Assembly (NCBI GenBank): GCA_037178975.1
Contig: JASJZH010000001.1
Location: 5,006,501-5,070,500, forward strand
DNA length: 64,000 nucleotides
From: Oscheius tipulae
Lineage: Eukaryota; Nematoda; Chromadorea; Rhabditida; Rhabditidae
Direction: 5' to 3'
Shown: positions 1-11,327 of the stretch, piece after piece
How positions within the stretch are numbered: the first letter of the stretch is position 1
Layout of the letters: every line of letters starts with the position of its first letter
The notes under the pieces: model-generated
Told to the model about the DNA's origin: nothing
Database searches by the model: none
What the model saw: only the letters and a program-made list of their open reading frames with translations
Program-made: the position numbers and the translations under genes

Positions 1-30
1 CGAAAAAGGGAAAAAAAGCAAGCAACTGAC

Positions 31-747
31 TTAGTTTTGTGAGCATTTTTTCAGCACAGCGGCTACGACAAAAACCTGCCGAATTTTCAGTACTGTAAAA
101 TACATACGTACGCCATCACGTATCGCTTTTTGAAAACGTTTTTTCGCGAAATTACATTTTGTTCTATCGTTTCCAAAACTCTGGTTCCGATTACTATTCC
201 CAGTTGTTTTTGACAGACCTGGATGACTCTGGGGTCTGACTTCGACCCTCGTAATCTGTGGCGAATTGCTGATCGGCGCCACGTGATTATTGTGTAGATG
301 ATGATGATGCGACCCGACAGACCAGATCAAGCTGTTTTCCGGAAGAGGTTGTGGTTTGGCCGTCGAGAAGATCGGACTATCCTTGGGAGGCGAAGGTTTT
401 CTCTCCACCTTGACCGTCTGAGGAGTCTGCTGCTGTTGTCTGATTCTGGCCATTGGCGGCACATTCTGATAGTTTCCAGTCTCTGGAGCAGATGGAGATC
501 TCTGGGAGAGAGGCATTCTTCTAGGCTCCGCTTTGCTCACAGGCAGATTCAATGGAAACGGAGCCGGACGTTGAACTCTGGGTGTCTGAGCATAAATGTT
601 CTCCATTCCGTAGGGAGAACGCTGGCTCATGACGGGGCTACCACGATAATAGGTAGTTACTCCTTGCCAATCCTCACTCTTATTCCAGTAGTCCAAAGAG
701 TTTCTCGGTCCTATCTGTCTCTGATGGACCCCATTGGCATACGTCAT
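31..747 (-). CDS. Pro/Gln/Ser-rich protein, 5' part only (function unknown)
   Basis: An open frame of about 238 codons on the minus strand begins at ATG 747, preceded by an in-frame TAG, and runs toward the left edge of the window. The protein is low in complexity: repeated QRSP motifs, a QQQQ run, a KPSPPKDSP stretch and a HHHH run near residue 150. I see no folded domain, signal peptide or membrane segment. The last 35-40 codons are less biased and probably read through an intron; a possible donor (GTACGTATG) lies near base 110. Further exons would then be outside the window. The opposite strand is also open for 201 codons (298-903), but its protein has no coherent composition. The minus frame is preferred because its Pro/Ser/Gln bias resembles a disordered regulatory protein. 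I do not recognise the family. Confidence 0.5.
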   Translation of the reverse strand: MTYANGVHQRQIGPRNSLDYWNKSEDWQGVTTYYRGSPVMSQRSPYGMENIYAQTPRVQRPAPFPLNLPVSKAEPRRMPLSQRSPSAPETGNYQNVPPMARIRQQQQTPQTVKVERKPSPPKDSPIFSTAKPQPLPENSLIWSVGSHHHHLHNNHVAPISNSPQITRVEVRPQSHPGLSKTTGNSNRNQSFGNDRTKCNFAKKRFQKAIRDGVRMYFTVLKIRQVFVVAAVLKKCSQN

Positions 748-3700
748 GACCTCCTACCGGCTGTTCTGCCCGAATTTCTTGGCAGAGAGCAAACAGTCAA
801 AGGGAACTGGTTCTTCGAATTGATTGGGGGTCAGGCTGAAAAATATGGATGGAAGCGTTGTTATTCACAGAAAGAGAAAGAACAACTGTCGAAGGAAAAA
901 TAAAGGCCGAGAGAGAGAGAAGTGTTCAAAAGTTGTGGGCGGGATTAACACACTGCCAGAGACGGCGAAAGTGATCGAGATTCGTGTTTGCATGAACTCT
1001 GACTGTGCATTTGGTAGAGTCGACTGATCGATTCTCGAGGGACTATCACGAATTCAAAGAGAGACAGAGAAAACCATTCAAAACAAGAGTCAATTATCGG
1101 GTTCAACTCATCACGTATGAATGGAACATGCTGTTTGTTCGAATCGTGTGAATTATTGACCGGTGGCGGAAATAAATCATAAGAGAACAAAACCGACCAA
1201 TAAAGGTTATGAAAGGTGGAACGCGGGAAACTTGATATCGTGGCAGCTCATTGTCTATTCCTCTCAAAAAAAAAAAAAAACTGGAGTATCACATTTCGAG
1301 AAGAGTAATACACTGGAAGAGAAACGGAAAGAACTTTTTGTCGCCTAAGGGAAAAGTGATGCTAAATGAATAAACTCCAGAAAAGAGCTGTCTCTTCGAA
1401 GAGGAGGAATTCGAAGAGATCGGAGAGAACAACTGTCGTAGGAGATGATTGAGATCAGTGCTCCAACAGACTACAGCTTGAGGGTGTTAATCATGGCTTA
1501 CAACGCGAAACGAAACTTCCTCAAATTGCAATCGTCGACTGGAATTCGTCTAATTGGGGACTGCCAATTTGCAAGTTTTGAAAATGGTAAGGAACAAGAT
1601 AAATGAGTTTATGTTTACGCTGGATTAACTGGTAAAGAGTAGTTGGTCTCGTTCTGCCATCGCCTCGCCCTCTCGCCTTTCGCGACACAAAAGGCCGCCG
1701 GAAGGGCAAACATATAAACGCAAACAAGTGGTTTCACGGAATCTCTCGCGTGTGGTTTCTGCAAAAAGCAAAGAAGAAAACAGACGAAATTTGATAGGAG
1801 AGCAGAATGAAATGAAAGCTCTCCTCCACCAACATTTTTCTTGAACGTTGTGGGATGGAGTGAGAATTGGATTGAATTAGGCTGTGGAAGAGAGTCTGAT
1901 CAGAAAGTGAGAGAGAGAGAGAGGAAGAGGAGTTTTGTTCCTGCCGCCTCTTCACGTGACCACGTCGAATCATCACGAGAATTGGAATGGCTCCAATGAT
2001 TGCGATACTGACTGGTTGGCACACAGGTAAACAGTTGGTAATTGTCATGGAGGTCACAGTCAACAGAATCTGGAGAGTTCTGAAGATATGGGACAACTGC
2101 TCTCGGAGAAAATTGAATATCCTAGACCTCTAGACACTCGATTCCTCAACAAAACATCTTGTTTTGCCGCTCTCTCGATTTGCCCGAGGGCTAATGTCAA
2201 TCACGTCAAAAGTACGTGTCGCCAGCTCATATACTTTCTTTCTGATACCTTTTTGGAGAGCAAGTACCTAGGCTCCGATCTTTAACAATTAGTCAGCAAA
2301 AGGGCAAGCTGGGTGGACCAGAAAATAAGTGTAATGACGGGCTGAGAGAGATCGAAAAAGAGGTGTAAATGACTGAACTTTCTCGAAAAATTGGCGGACC
2401 TAATAGAGCGCAAGGAGGCAATTACGATTAAAGGCTAAAGAAGCTCCTTTTTTTCGAAAAGAGGAGGAGGGCGAAGATCAGACACTGCAATTAGGCCCAG
2501 TGAATAAACAAAGAAAAGGGTTGGAATTGAGGAGAAGAGGGGTTGTTTAGGAATATCTTTTGGACATCAAAGCTCGACAGGAAGTTCGGATTGGTGGTTT
2601 TTTCAAGAGAGAAGTCTCTTCTCCATTGTTCAGATCTATTTGAAGGATCAAAATCTGCTTGGAAGTGGTGGGATTATGCTCTTCGAAAAGCGGGGAAAAC
2701 GAGTCATTGGACCAATAATCCGCACGCGGGAACAAATATTCCTTCCGCCTGCCTGTACGCCTCTGGGTCGGATAGCAAAATGGCTGTTTTCCGATGGCAG
2801 AAAGAGAGAACAATTGGCTGTGACAATCAGGGAGTAAACGGACGATTATCAGAGACACCAGTTTGAGAATCGATCACCAAAATGATCTCGTCAATTTTAC
2901 TCAGTCTTTTGGAAATCGACCAATGCATTGACCAGTCCCCTCTCTCCTAAAAAAAAAGTTCTATCTGTGAAACATGATCCAATCCAATTGAGACACCCGA
3001 AAAGAGGCATTTTTTGTCAGAAGCGATCGAAAATGTGAGAAGAAAAAGAGAGAAAGCAACTGTTTGGAATGTAGACGGGCGTTTCCGGCCAAAGTGGCGT
3101 TGAAAACAAAGAGTCCTGTGCTTATGATTTCTGAGCCTCTTGGATGGCAGGATGATCAAAACAGTCGTTCGGTAACCCATGGAATCTGTGAATCAGTGCT
3201 ACAGAAGCAGAACTGATACTAATCCAATTAGACACTGACAGGGAAGGAGAAAAAAGTGGTTTGACCTACAGGAGACGGAAATTTGTCACTGACAAGACAG
3301 GGAGTAAGGCGCGATTTGGGAAATTTGCCGAGAAAAAGCGGTCTAGACTCTTGACTATAAATATCTAATCATAATTTGTTTTTTTTTTGTCCCGAGAGAG
3401 AAAGGCCTTGTTTATGGACCATGCTTCTTATGGGCGCATTAGCCTCCGAGAGAGTCAAGTAAAGGGGAATATCTGGCCAAAAGAGCGAAAAAATCAAAAG
3501 CCTTCTTGAAAGTATAGCTACTAGGTGGGGGTTATAAGCTAGATCTAAGTGTAAATTTTGGAGCTACGAACTGGAGCTTTTGAAACAGTCACGTGGATCT
3601 GAGTGCTAAAGAATGTAGCGATTAGGATACTAGCTGGACTGATACCCTTAAAAAACAAGTGAAATGAAACGGAATATAGTGAGGAAACACGTGTTTCTGG

Positions 3701-5835
3701 TGAGCGTGAGCTGCTAATCTACGAGCAGGCTGGAAGGTGTGAGAACACACACGCACAGGTTGCCGCACCCGAGCCTGGCGTAATCCGGAGACGGCAAATA
3801 GCACATAAAACTGGGTGCTCGTGTCTATTGCTGCTCGATGACTATATTTTCGTCTGCAACAATGTCATTTAAGCGACTTGCCGACAGACGAGCCGCGTGA
3901 TGGTTACGCACTGAAGGCCTCAAAACAACCGCTGTTTGCTTATGGAAATTTAAGTGCAACAATACTTACGCGAAAGTGCACAGTTTCTGGCTTGGAACGA
4001 GTGAAGTAGAGAAAGGGAAAGCGTGACATCTTCTCAACTATAGTGATTAAGGAACCATCAGATCACTTCATTACCACTTTCTGACCGAGGGACAACCTAG
4101 CTCTGTTAGAGGATACCTCGCCCGGTTAGAGGTAAAAGTAACTTACTAATGATACTTTCCCTATAATATAGTAGCGACTCTTGCCCAAAAAGAAGAGCTA
4201 TTGCAGTCTGCGCCCAGAAAAAAAGACGTTTCCTCCGTTACCAATAGCATTTATACCCGATTCTCTGACGATCGATGACGATGATTCGTATTGAAAACGG
4301 TCTTTGTCTTCCTTTGTTATGGCGTCTCTCACTTTAGAATCCCAATACCAACATGTATGAATATAACACGTCATATGCTTTTTTTGGCAATTGTAATCGG
4401 TACCAGTAGTTTTGATATAAAATATAAATATAAAAAAGAACTTACCTTTTTCGTTTTTCTTTTTGTGATGACAGGTTGCCACTGGGATGTAGTCACCGTT
4501 AGAGTGATCTTCTTTCTTCACCTAAACTCAGATTCTCTTTGATCAAACTTTGGACCCCTTATCAACCCAATGGATAGGAACTTTCCGTGTATTTAGGTAG
4601 CTTCACCTCTTTACAACCCCGAATAACTCTGTCCTCGTTCCATGAGGCTAATCCGGCTGTTTCCCACAAACTCAAAAACAGCCCGAGATGAACATAAACA
4701 GGACCTCTCTGTTGCCCGGTTATGGCGAAAATCATCCTAAGTCAACAAACAGCCCGCTTTTTTTGAAGGTACCTGAGTGATGATGCCCTCCAGGGAGTTG
4801 GTCATTTGCAGGCTGGATGAGGTCCACTTCAAAAGTCTTCTTTTCTGTTATTTTTCAGTTTCATTAAAGATTTTGAAGAAAGCTGAAAAAGGAAAGAAAA
4901 ATGAGTGAAACGAGAGCTCGAAAAACAGGATTCGGAAGTAAAGGAAGCTGTCAACATGTATGGGTGGGAAATCGGACCAATTATAGGATTTACTTCAAAA
5001 TAGAAGATGTCTTGTGAGTCATGGTTACTCTGAAAATAAAGGCATTCATTCAAAGGAAAAGGTGAAAGACGCTAGCGTGTCATGACATGCCTTTATCAAC
5101 AAACGTCTCTCCGCTATCTCTCAATTCTCGTCAACTTTTGATGTCGAGAGAGATCGGCACATCGATAAGGAAATTTCTGAGTAGGGAAAGCATAATGTAA
5201 ACAATGATATTGTTCAGTTTTTCCAAGAAAAACAACAAAAAACTTCCTGGAGACACCCATTTTCGGAAAAGAAAACTTGGTGGAGACGATGCCGACTGCC
5301 GATAACAGCCTATCGCCAGACCCCTACTATTGACCGATTGCGCGAAAAAAGAAGGGAAGACGAGAAGGTACGGGAAAGGAGGCAGAAAAAAGGGAGAGAT
5401 GTGGAGAGAAGGGACGGATTGAATGTCCTTTCGAAATAAGAAAAACATTGGAGTTTTCCGTGAAAGTATTCAAAGAGATCGGGAGAAGGTTCTGGAACAG
5501 GTTTGGTACCAAAACAAGATCTGTTTGATGAATGGCAGCCAGAAAAGGGAGGTTTGGGTAAAGTCGATGAGGAATCAAGATAGATTGCAACAAAGAGGAG
5601 ACAATAAAACAGCGTCGAATGAGTCCGCCGACGCTTCGTACACTCTACAACATTTGCTCTGTTCCGTATGATTTTCGGTTATTTTGAACTTTGCCGACAG
5701 TTGACAGATTCTGATGGAACACTCGATGCCGCCGAAAAATGGCTGGAAACCAAAGAGCGGTAAACAAAATCATCGGTACTTTTATTGGCTTTGCCTAATA
5801 GTCACAGAGTTCAACCAACTTCGTGTAACTAGGTA
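748..5835. other. Gene-poor stretch, no supported gene
   Basis: Only short, compositionally random open frames on both strands, with A-runs (for example near 1266) and GAGA-rich tracts (near 1910-1930). I could not link any frames through introns into a recognisable protein. It lies upstream of the leftmost minus-strand gene and could hold its promoter or non-coding 5' exons. Confidence 0.5.
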
Positions 5836-6265
5836 CTGTACCAGCTTCGCTGTCCCTTAGTCTTGGCTTAGCATTGACAACAGGTGACTGCGCCGCTTCT
5901 CCAGTAGCCTAAGATCCCAAGTTTCCTCAAAAGTTGACTTGTCAACTTAATTCTTGACATGCCATGACTTGCCAGCTTTTTGCTTCTGGTGACGCACAAA
6001 CGGACGAACAGACGGACATCATTGCACTTTAGTAGTAGAGAGATAGGATTCCAAAGCAAGTGTCTTTCTTTACTAAAGCGCAATGGTGTCCGTTCGTCGG
6101 TCTGTCTGTCTGTCATGGTGCCCGCACAATTGCCTGTCAACACTAATACCCAATAACGCTGACAAGTCAATTCATGTCAAGAGACAAGGGGACAGGCCAG
6201 TTGTGGAGGAAACTGCTACTAGAGAAGCGTCTGTGCCAATATCAAAGTGCTGCGAAGCTGTGTCG
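5836..6265. repeat. Foldback (long inverted-repeat) element, MITE-like
   Basis: Two imperfect arms of roughly 190-200 bases face each other around a short centre near 6040-6065. The left arm begins CCAGCTTCGCTGTCC (about 5841) and ends near a TTTAGTAGTAGAG motif (about 6015-6030). The right arm carries the same landmarks reversed, ending GCTGCGAAGCTGTGTCGG (about 6250-6265). Both arms share the GCTTCTC, TTGACATG and GACGAACAGACGGACA-type segments in the same order. Related sequence occurs near 6375-6475, 29600-29815, 33520-33690 and 34096-34165, so this is a dispersed family. No transposase frame is present, which fits a non-autonomous element. The exact ends and any target-site duplication were not determined. 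Confidence 0.7.
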
Positions 6266-6371
6266 GCACCGACCCCATTTTTCTCTACTGAACTCTTGCC
6301 AAAAGCAAACTTTTCTATGTCGAAATTCAAAATTAACTTGCAAACTTTTAGCAATAACAAGCAAAGAATAA

Positions 6372-6478
6372 TTTATCACTTCTGGTTCGTGGCCTTGGAC
6401 AAACAAACAGACAAACAAAGAAATATAGTCCGCCACAGAAACCACCGCGCTTTAGATAGTAGAGATTCTGCTACAAAA
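6372..6478. repeat. Partial copy of the same foldback family
   Basis: Contains TTCTGGTTCGTGG, a run of ACAAACAGACAAACA, and GCGCTTTAGATAGTAGAGA. These are the same landmarks, in the same order, as the 3' end of the copy near 29750-29810. It directly follows the complete foldback element, so it may be a nested or broken insertion. Confidence 0.5.
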
Positions 6479-6490
6479 CGCTGTATTTAG

Positions 6491-9400
6491 GTGCATAGTT
6501 TTTATTGACTGCAGAAAGTGTTTGCTTCTGGGACAAGTTGTGAATGTCCTACGTGTATCACAAAGAGATAGAAATCCTTGGGTTTACCAAAAAGCAAATG
6601 GGTTCGATCAACAGGAAATACGTGAGAGGGTCAATGACCCGCGGAGAAGGAATACCTATTTCGGGTTCTTCCGGTCCCCAAAATAGGACGACGAGTTCTT
6701 TGAATCTTCAAATATTCATGGGCCCTCGGAAGGAAGGGGAGAAATTAGAAACTATACTGATATCGGACATTTCAACGCCCCGAAGAGCGAGATTGGTGGC
6801 TGTTTTGGTGTAACAAAATGATGCTCTTAGACGGAATCCGACAAAATAAATGACCGCAGATACGAGTCTTCCTGGTCTTCTTGGAAATGGCAAAAGTGTT
6901 CTCAGGAAGAAGGAAGTCTGTGTGTGCAGGCGCGGAGTGGGCTCACGCCGGACGCAATCTAAACAGAACCGGGACCGGGAGAGCCTTCTGGCCATGCGAC
7001 AGGTGACGAAGACTCTCTTTGCTCTCTTGCAAATGTTACCGGCCACAACTGACTCATAGCTATGATGTCTTGACCGTTATATGATGTTTGGATGAGTCTT
7101 CCTATTTCAATAAAGAGTCAAGAGACACTCTCTGAACTAAAGCAGTTTTAACAGTTACGTGTTATGCCTTTGTACTTATTGTATCAGAGATGTTACTAAG
7201 TTGTGATGGACTAAAACGAAAGAGATCAGCTGGCAAGCGAAAGGAGCATCGATCACGCAGGAACAGCCGCACTAACACAAAAAGTTTCCGCTCATGGGGA
7301 AGAAAGCCGAACAGGAGCCACGTGAGAGATGAGAATACAACCTAAGAAAAGGACATGAACCACTCGACAAAATTACGTAAACAGACTATGGCGATAAAAA
7401 CGGATAGGGGTGCGAAAACACAAACTGGATCAAGATGATCCTGTCATGGTCAGTGCTGGTCGCGATTAATCACTCTCTTTCGGAGAGACCAGCTGATAGT
7501 CAATCTTCTGAACCTGAAAAGAAAGAAGAGCAGGGATTAAATGGCGCAACCCGAGGATTTGTGACTTCCTTATTATTGCCAGAAGGGGAAAAAAAGTCAC
7601 ATAAGTTTTGCACTAACACATGGCTACTAAATACTAAGAACTGGGCACCAAGCTGGACCCAGTGGAGCATGGAAAAGGTTGTATGATGGAGGGAGCAAGA
7701 ATCGCTGTCCGTAAACTGAACAACACGATTTTTTTAGAAGTTCGAAAGGCTGTTGACATAAGATTTGTAACGACATCTTAAAGTGGAAACAAGGTGTTCA
7801 TTAAGAGAATGACAAAAATCTGAACAATTTGTTCCGAATTTGATTGTCATTACAGTTGACAACGAGGAAAGGGAATCGTCTTGTTCTCGGCAATGAGCGG
7901 TTGGCGGCCGTGACAAAAGAGACAAAAGTGTAAATTACAGTTCCTGAACAGAATTGTGGAACCTTTGGTGACTGTCATCCGAGATAAGGCTGTGGGACAA
8001 ACAGGACCAAAGGAGAAAAGGCGCACATTGCTGAACTGATAGTGGGCTAAAAGTGTCCTCAAAACAAGGACTTGGAAAAAGTTTTCTCCAAAGAAATACA
8101 AATCTTACCGAGTTTAGTGCCTGTTTTGGTCAATCAGGAAATGAAATATCAACAAGATGAAGGGAGAAAATAGGAAGGTCATTCAAACACGGAAGGGTTG
8201 TTTTCGAGACAAAAAGGAAGAGAATGTAGTTCAAGGACTGGAGAAGAATTTTAAACTTTTGGGGGTAAACTAACCAGCTGAGCAAACAATTGCAGAATTG
8301 TGGAACAGATCTGACGTGAGCAGTCACAATGGAAAAATGAGATTCCAGAAAAAGCCTCCAACGTCATACTTTCTGGTACCCCACAGTGGGGAAGAGTCCG
8401 TCTGCAATGGGTAGAGGGATAACCAAAAATGGTGGGACCAAGAGGAATCGATTATTTTCACGCGCCTCGATCATGAAAGTGAATCACAATAGACATGCGC
8501 TCGGAGGGGCTGGTCTCTCTCTCTCACTCTCGAACTTTGGAGGACGAGAGGAACAACTTGACAAATAGTCTGCGGAACACCACCCATTGGAACTTTATTA
8601 CAACTTTAATGTTTCAAAGGACTCTATAAAGTAAAAAATAAAGGACATTACTCGACAAGAAGGTTCAGAGATCTTTCTCAGATAGAGAAATATTATGGGA
8701 GAAATTAAATAGAGAACAGGAAGAGATTAGAAGGAAAATAAGAGGCCATTTTCCCAAGGTCTGTTGCAATTCGACTCCCATTCACTTCTCTCCCAGTTTT
8801 TTTTTCGCGGTAAACCGATTGCGTGCTGGGTAAATAGAGAAAAATTATTTGAACAAGGTTTGTAGAGGAATTCCGAGAGAACAATAGAAGGAATCTCGTG
8901 TCTCCAGGGGCAACGTCAAAATATTTCCCGATTGGTCTCTCAGAAGCCAGTCTGTGACATTTGAGAACGGCGGGAGGGAGGAAGAAATATGGCAATAACA
9001 GAAGAACATTGGTTTTGTCTAGGAAAAAGAGTTCACGTCGTGAATACCTGATTGCAATTCTAGTGATGTTATATCCGGGCTGGGCGCTGCTGACGACGAA
9101 AACATGGTACTGGTAGCGGCCGAATCAACAATGCTAATATTCATTTGATCACACCGTGACAGAGAAAATTAGAGGGAGGAATAGTGTCAAAACTTGACAA
9201 GGGGCTCCCCATAGAGAAAGAGCGTAAACAAACATGAAGAACGTCCTAATTGACACTGTTTGGCAGCCACTTTGACCTTTCGTGTCTATATTTCGTGATG
9301 TTTGAAAAGGAATCCTAGTGCCCCATTTAGGAAGACTTTTGTCTCCAAATTGAGGAAGTGACTCTGAAAGAAAGAAGCACGTGTCCACTCTCGGAGCGAA

Positions 9401-10212
9401 AAAAGGCCTGCCTTCGAGTCCCCTAAGACCTCCTCCAGAAGGCAAAGAACGCCGAAAGGACTCTTATCAGAAGATTGCGCGCTTGTTCTATCTAATAGAG
9501 GCAGGCGAATTTTAGGTTCAATTAATGGCTAAAAAGAAAGCGAAGAACTCAAAAGATTTGGAAAAGAGTAAAGGTCAAAAATAAGGAGGAAAGGTGTTAA
9601 TTTGTTTAGCACTCGTTCCCTATCTGGCACTCAAACATATATGTAAGCAAGCTCTGCGTCTCTTACTCCCGCCCTTCGCTCTTTTCAAGCACGGCAGACG
9701 GCTGAAACAGCTGTCTGCGGGCTGGGAAAAGGTCCATGTGCTCTACGCCCGTAATTAGACACAGCGCCAAGGTAGCTATTTGAAATCGACAGCTAAATAC
9801 GAGAGAGGTCTCAGAGACACCGTCTACTCTTCAATATGAAATTTTTCACTCTTTACTTTCACTTGTTGATAATTTGTCTGGAAAGAGCAATAATGTTGAC
9901 AAACTACAAAATCAGAAAACCGATCAAATGGTTCGTTGAGGACAAGCAGATAAGACGCCATGTCCTCGATCAAGGAATCAAGTTACAATTTGCAGGTATT
10001 TGTTGGGAACCAAAAGACGCTACAAACTAAACTCTGAGACAACAGTAGTATCAAGCATGGAATACTGACTGTGCAAATTGCAATATTTACATTGAACCAA
10101 CATCTAAAACACTTCACTCAGAAACTACAATCACCCTACACTTGCCATTTTTATCTTTGAACCGAGCCCTGTTATCGGCCGAAGGAGTCTGCGATTCCGC
10201 ACATGGCTTCCC
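6491..10212. other. Gene-poor stretch, no supported gene
   Basis: Open frames here reach at most about 112 codons (for example 6708-7046, minus) and show neither domain signatures nor plausible splice partners. A 64-codon frame at 9836-10030 (+) begins with a hydrophobic stretch, but nothing else supports it as a gene. The right part probably holds upstream sequence of the C-type lectin gene. Confidence 0.45.
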
Positions 10213-10218
10213 TATAAA
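10213..10218 (+). promoter_or_regulatory. TATA box before C-type lectin gene
   Basis: TATAAA lies 32 bases before the lectin ATG at 10250. This would give a very short 5' UTR if transcription starts about 30 bases downstream. It fits a strongly expressed secreted-protein gene but rests on the motif alone. Confidence 0.4.
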
Positions 10219-10249
10219 TCTAGAAACTGATCTTGACCCCACCCTCTTC

Positions 10250-11327
10250 ATGAAGATGCTCCGACTGGTCGTTCTGCTTTCCTTCCCATCTTTCGTGTTT
10301 TGTTCTTGTCCTACGGGAACAGCCTATGAGAGTACTTTCAACAAATGTTATGCTTACGTCTCCAATCCGGCTGGATATCTTGTGGCTGAGGAGTACTGTA
10401 TATCTCTGGGTGGTCATCTGGTTTCCATCGACAGCGCTTTCGAGAACACCTATCTGGTCGGATTCGCAGCTGGAGCACAGAGCCATTGGATCGGACTGAA
10501 CTATCTAATGTACCCGAGCTGGTTCTGGTCCGACAATTCGACTTCGCAGTTCCGAGCTTGGGGTGCTAGTTCCCCGGCTGATATCAGTGTCTACCAGTGT
10601 GCTGCTGTGAGCCATGCCACAAACTACTGGACGTGAATATGTTTGGGTTCTAATTGGAGCATTCTATCTTCAGAAAGGAGCTCTGCAGTAGTCCTAGACC
10701 CTTTGTTTGTGCTGTGAAACCGACCAATATTACTCCAGCCTCCACTCCCGCTCCGACCAATTGCCGTAAGTTACCCCATTTTCGGAGAGACAGAATCCCA
10801 TTTCAGACAGTGTCTCATGTCCCAGTGACTACACGATTTTCCAAGGAAACTGCAAATGCTTCAAGGTAGTTTTTAGGAGCAGCCTAACAATTGAGAAGTT
10901 TAGTTTATAGAAAAGGAAATGAACCATACTTTTGCTACAAACTATTGTCAGAAAGACGTCGCCAATCTGGCCAAAGTCGAATCAGCCGAAGTCAACAAGT
11001 TCTTGTTGAAGCTTTCGCATAAGGGCGAAGGCTTCCCAATGATTGGACTCATGTGTCCAAGCAGCAAGCCCAGTGAATGCGTCTGGGCCGATGGAACTTA
11101 TTTGACTGGTTACAGTAATTTCTCACCGCGTAATCTCTTTCATTCAACTCAAAACTTTCGTATTTTCAGAGTTTCCAAGCGGCTATGTTCCAGTGACTGT
11201 GCTCCACGACGGCGATGGTCTCTGGATGACGGTCAGTGAATACGAAAACTCTTCATTTTTCTGTGAGAAAGGTGAGTTGGTATGTGTTCAACAGATAGTT
11301 GTCATTTCAGATGCAGTTCCCAACTAA
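10250..11327 (+). CDS. Secreted protein with two C-type lectin-like domains (clec family)
   Basis: The protein starts with a hydrophobic signal peptide (MKMLRLVVLLSF, then a stretch ending FVFCSC). The first C-type lectin domain opens with CPTGTAYESTFNKCYAY, continues with CISLGGHLVSIDSAFENTYL and has a WIGL...WSD core. It closes with CAAV...NYW plus PFVC from the next exon. A short Thr/Pro linker follows, then a second, weaker domain (CPSDYTIFQGNC...NYCQKDVANLAKVES...MIGLMCP...CVWADGT...FFCEK). Introns by GT-AG and frame: about 10634-10674, 10768-10806, 10867-10907, 11131-11169 and 11272-11310. The third uses the TTTAG acceptor that keeps frame. The stop follows DAVPN. Worm clec proteins of this layout are secreted and often linked to immune or gut surface roles; the ligand is unknown. 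No clear EPN or QPD sugar-binding triplet was noticed, so sugar binding is uncertain. Confidence 0.85.

Noticed and set aside
298-903. 201-codon plus-strand frame at the left end
   Set aside because: Antisense to the Pro/Gln-rich gene; its Arg/Leu-rich composition is what the complement of that biased sequence would give.
6083-6490. 135-codon plus-strand frame
   Set aside because: Lies in the right arm of the foldback repeat and the adjacent partial copy; no protein domain.
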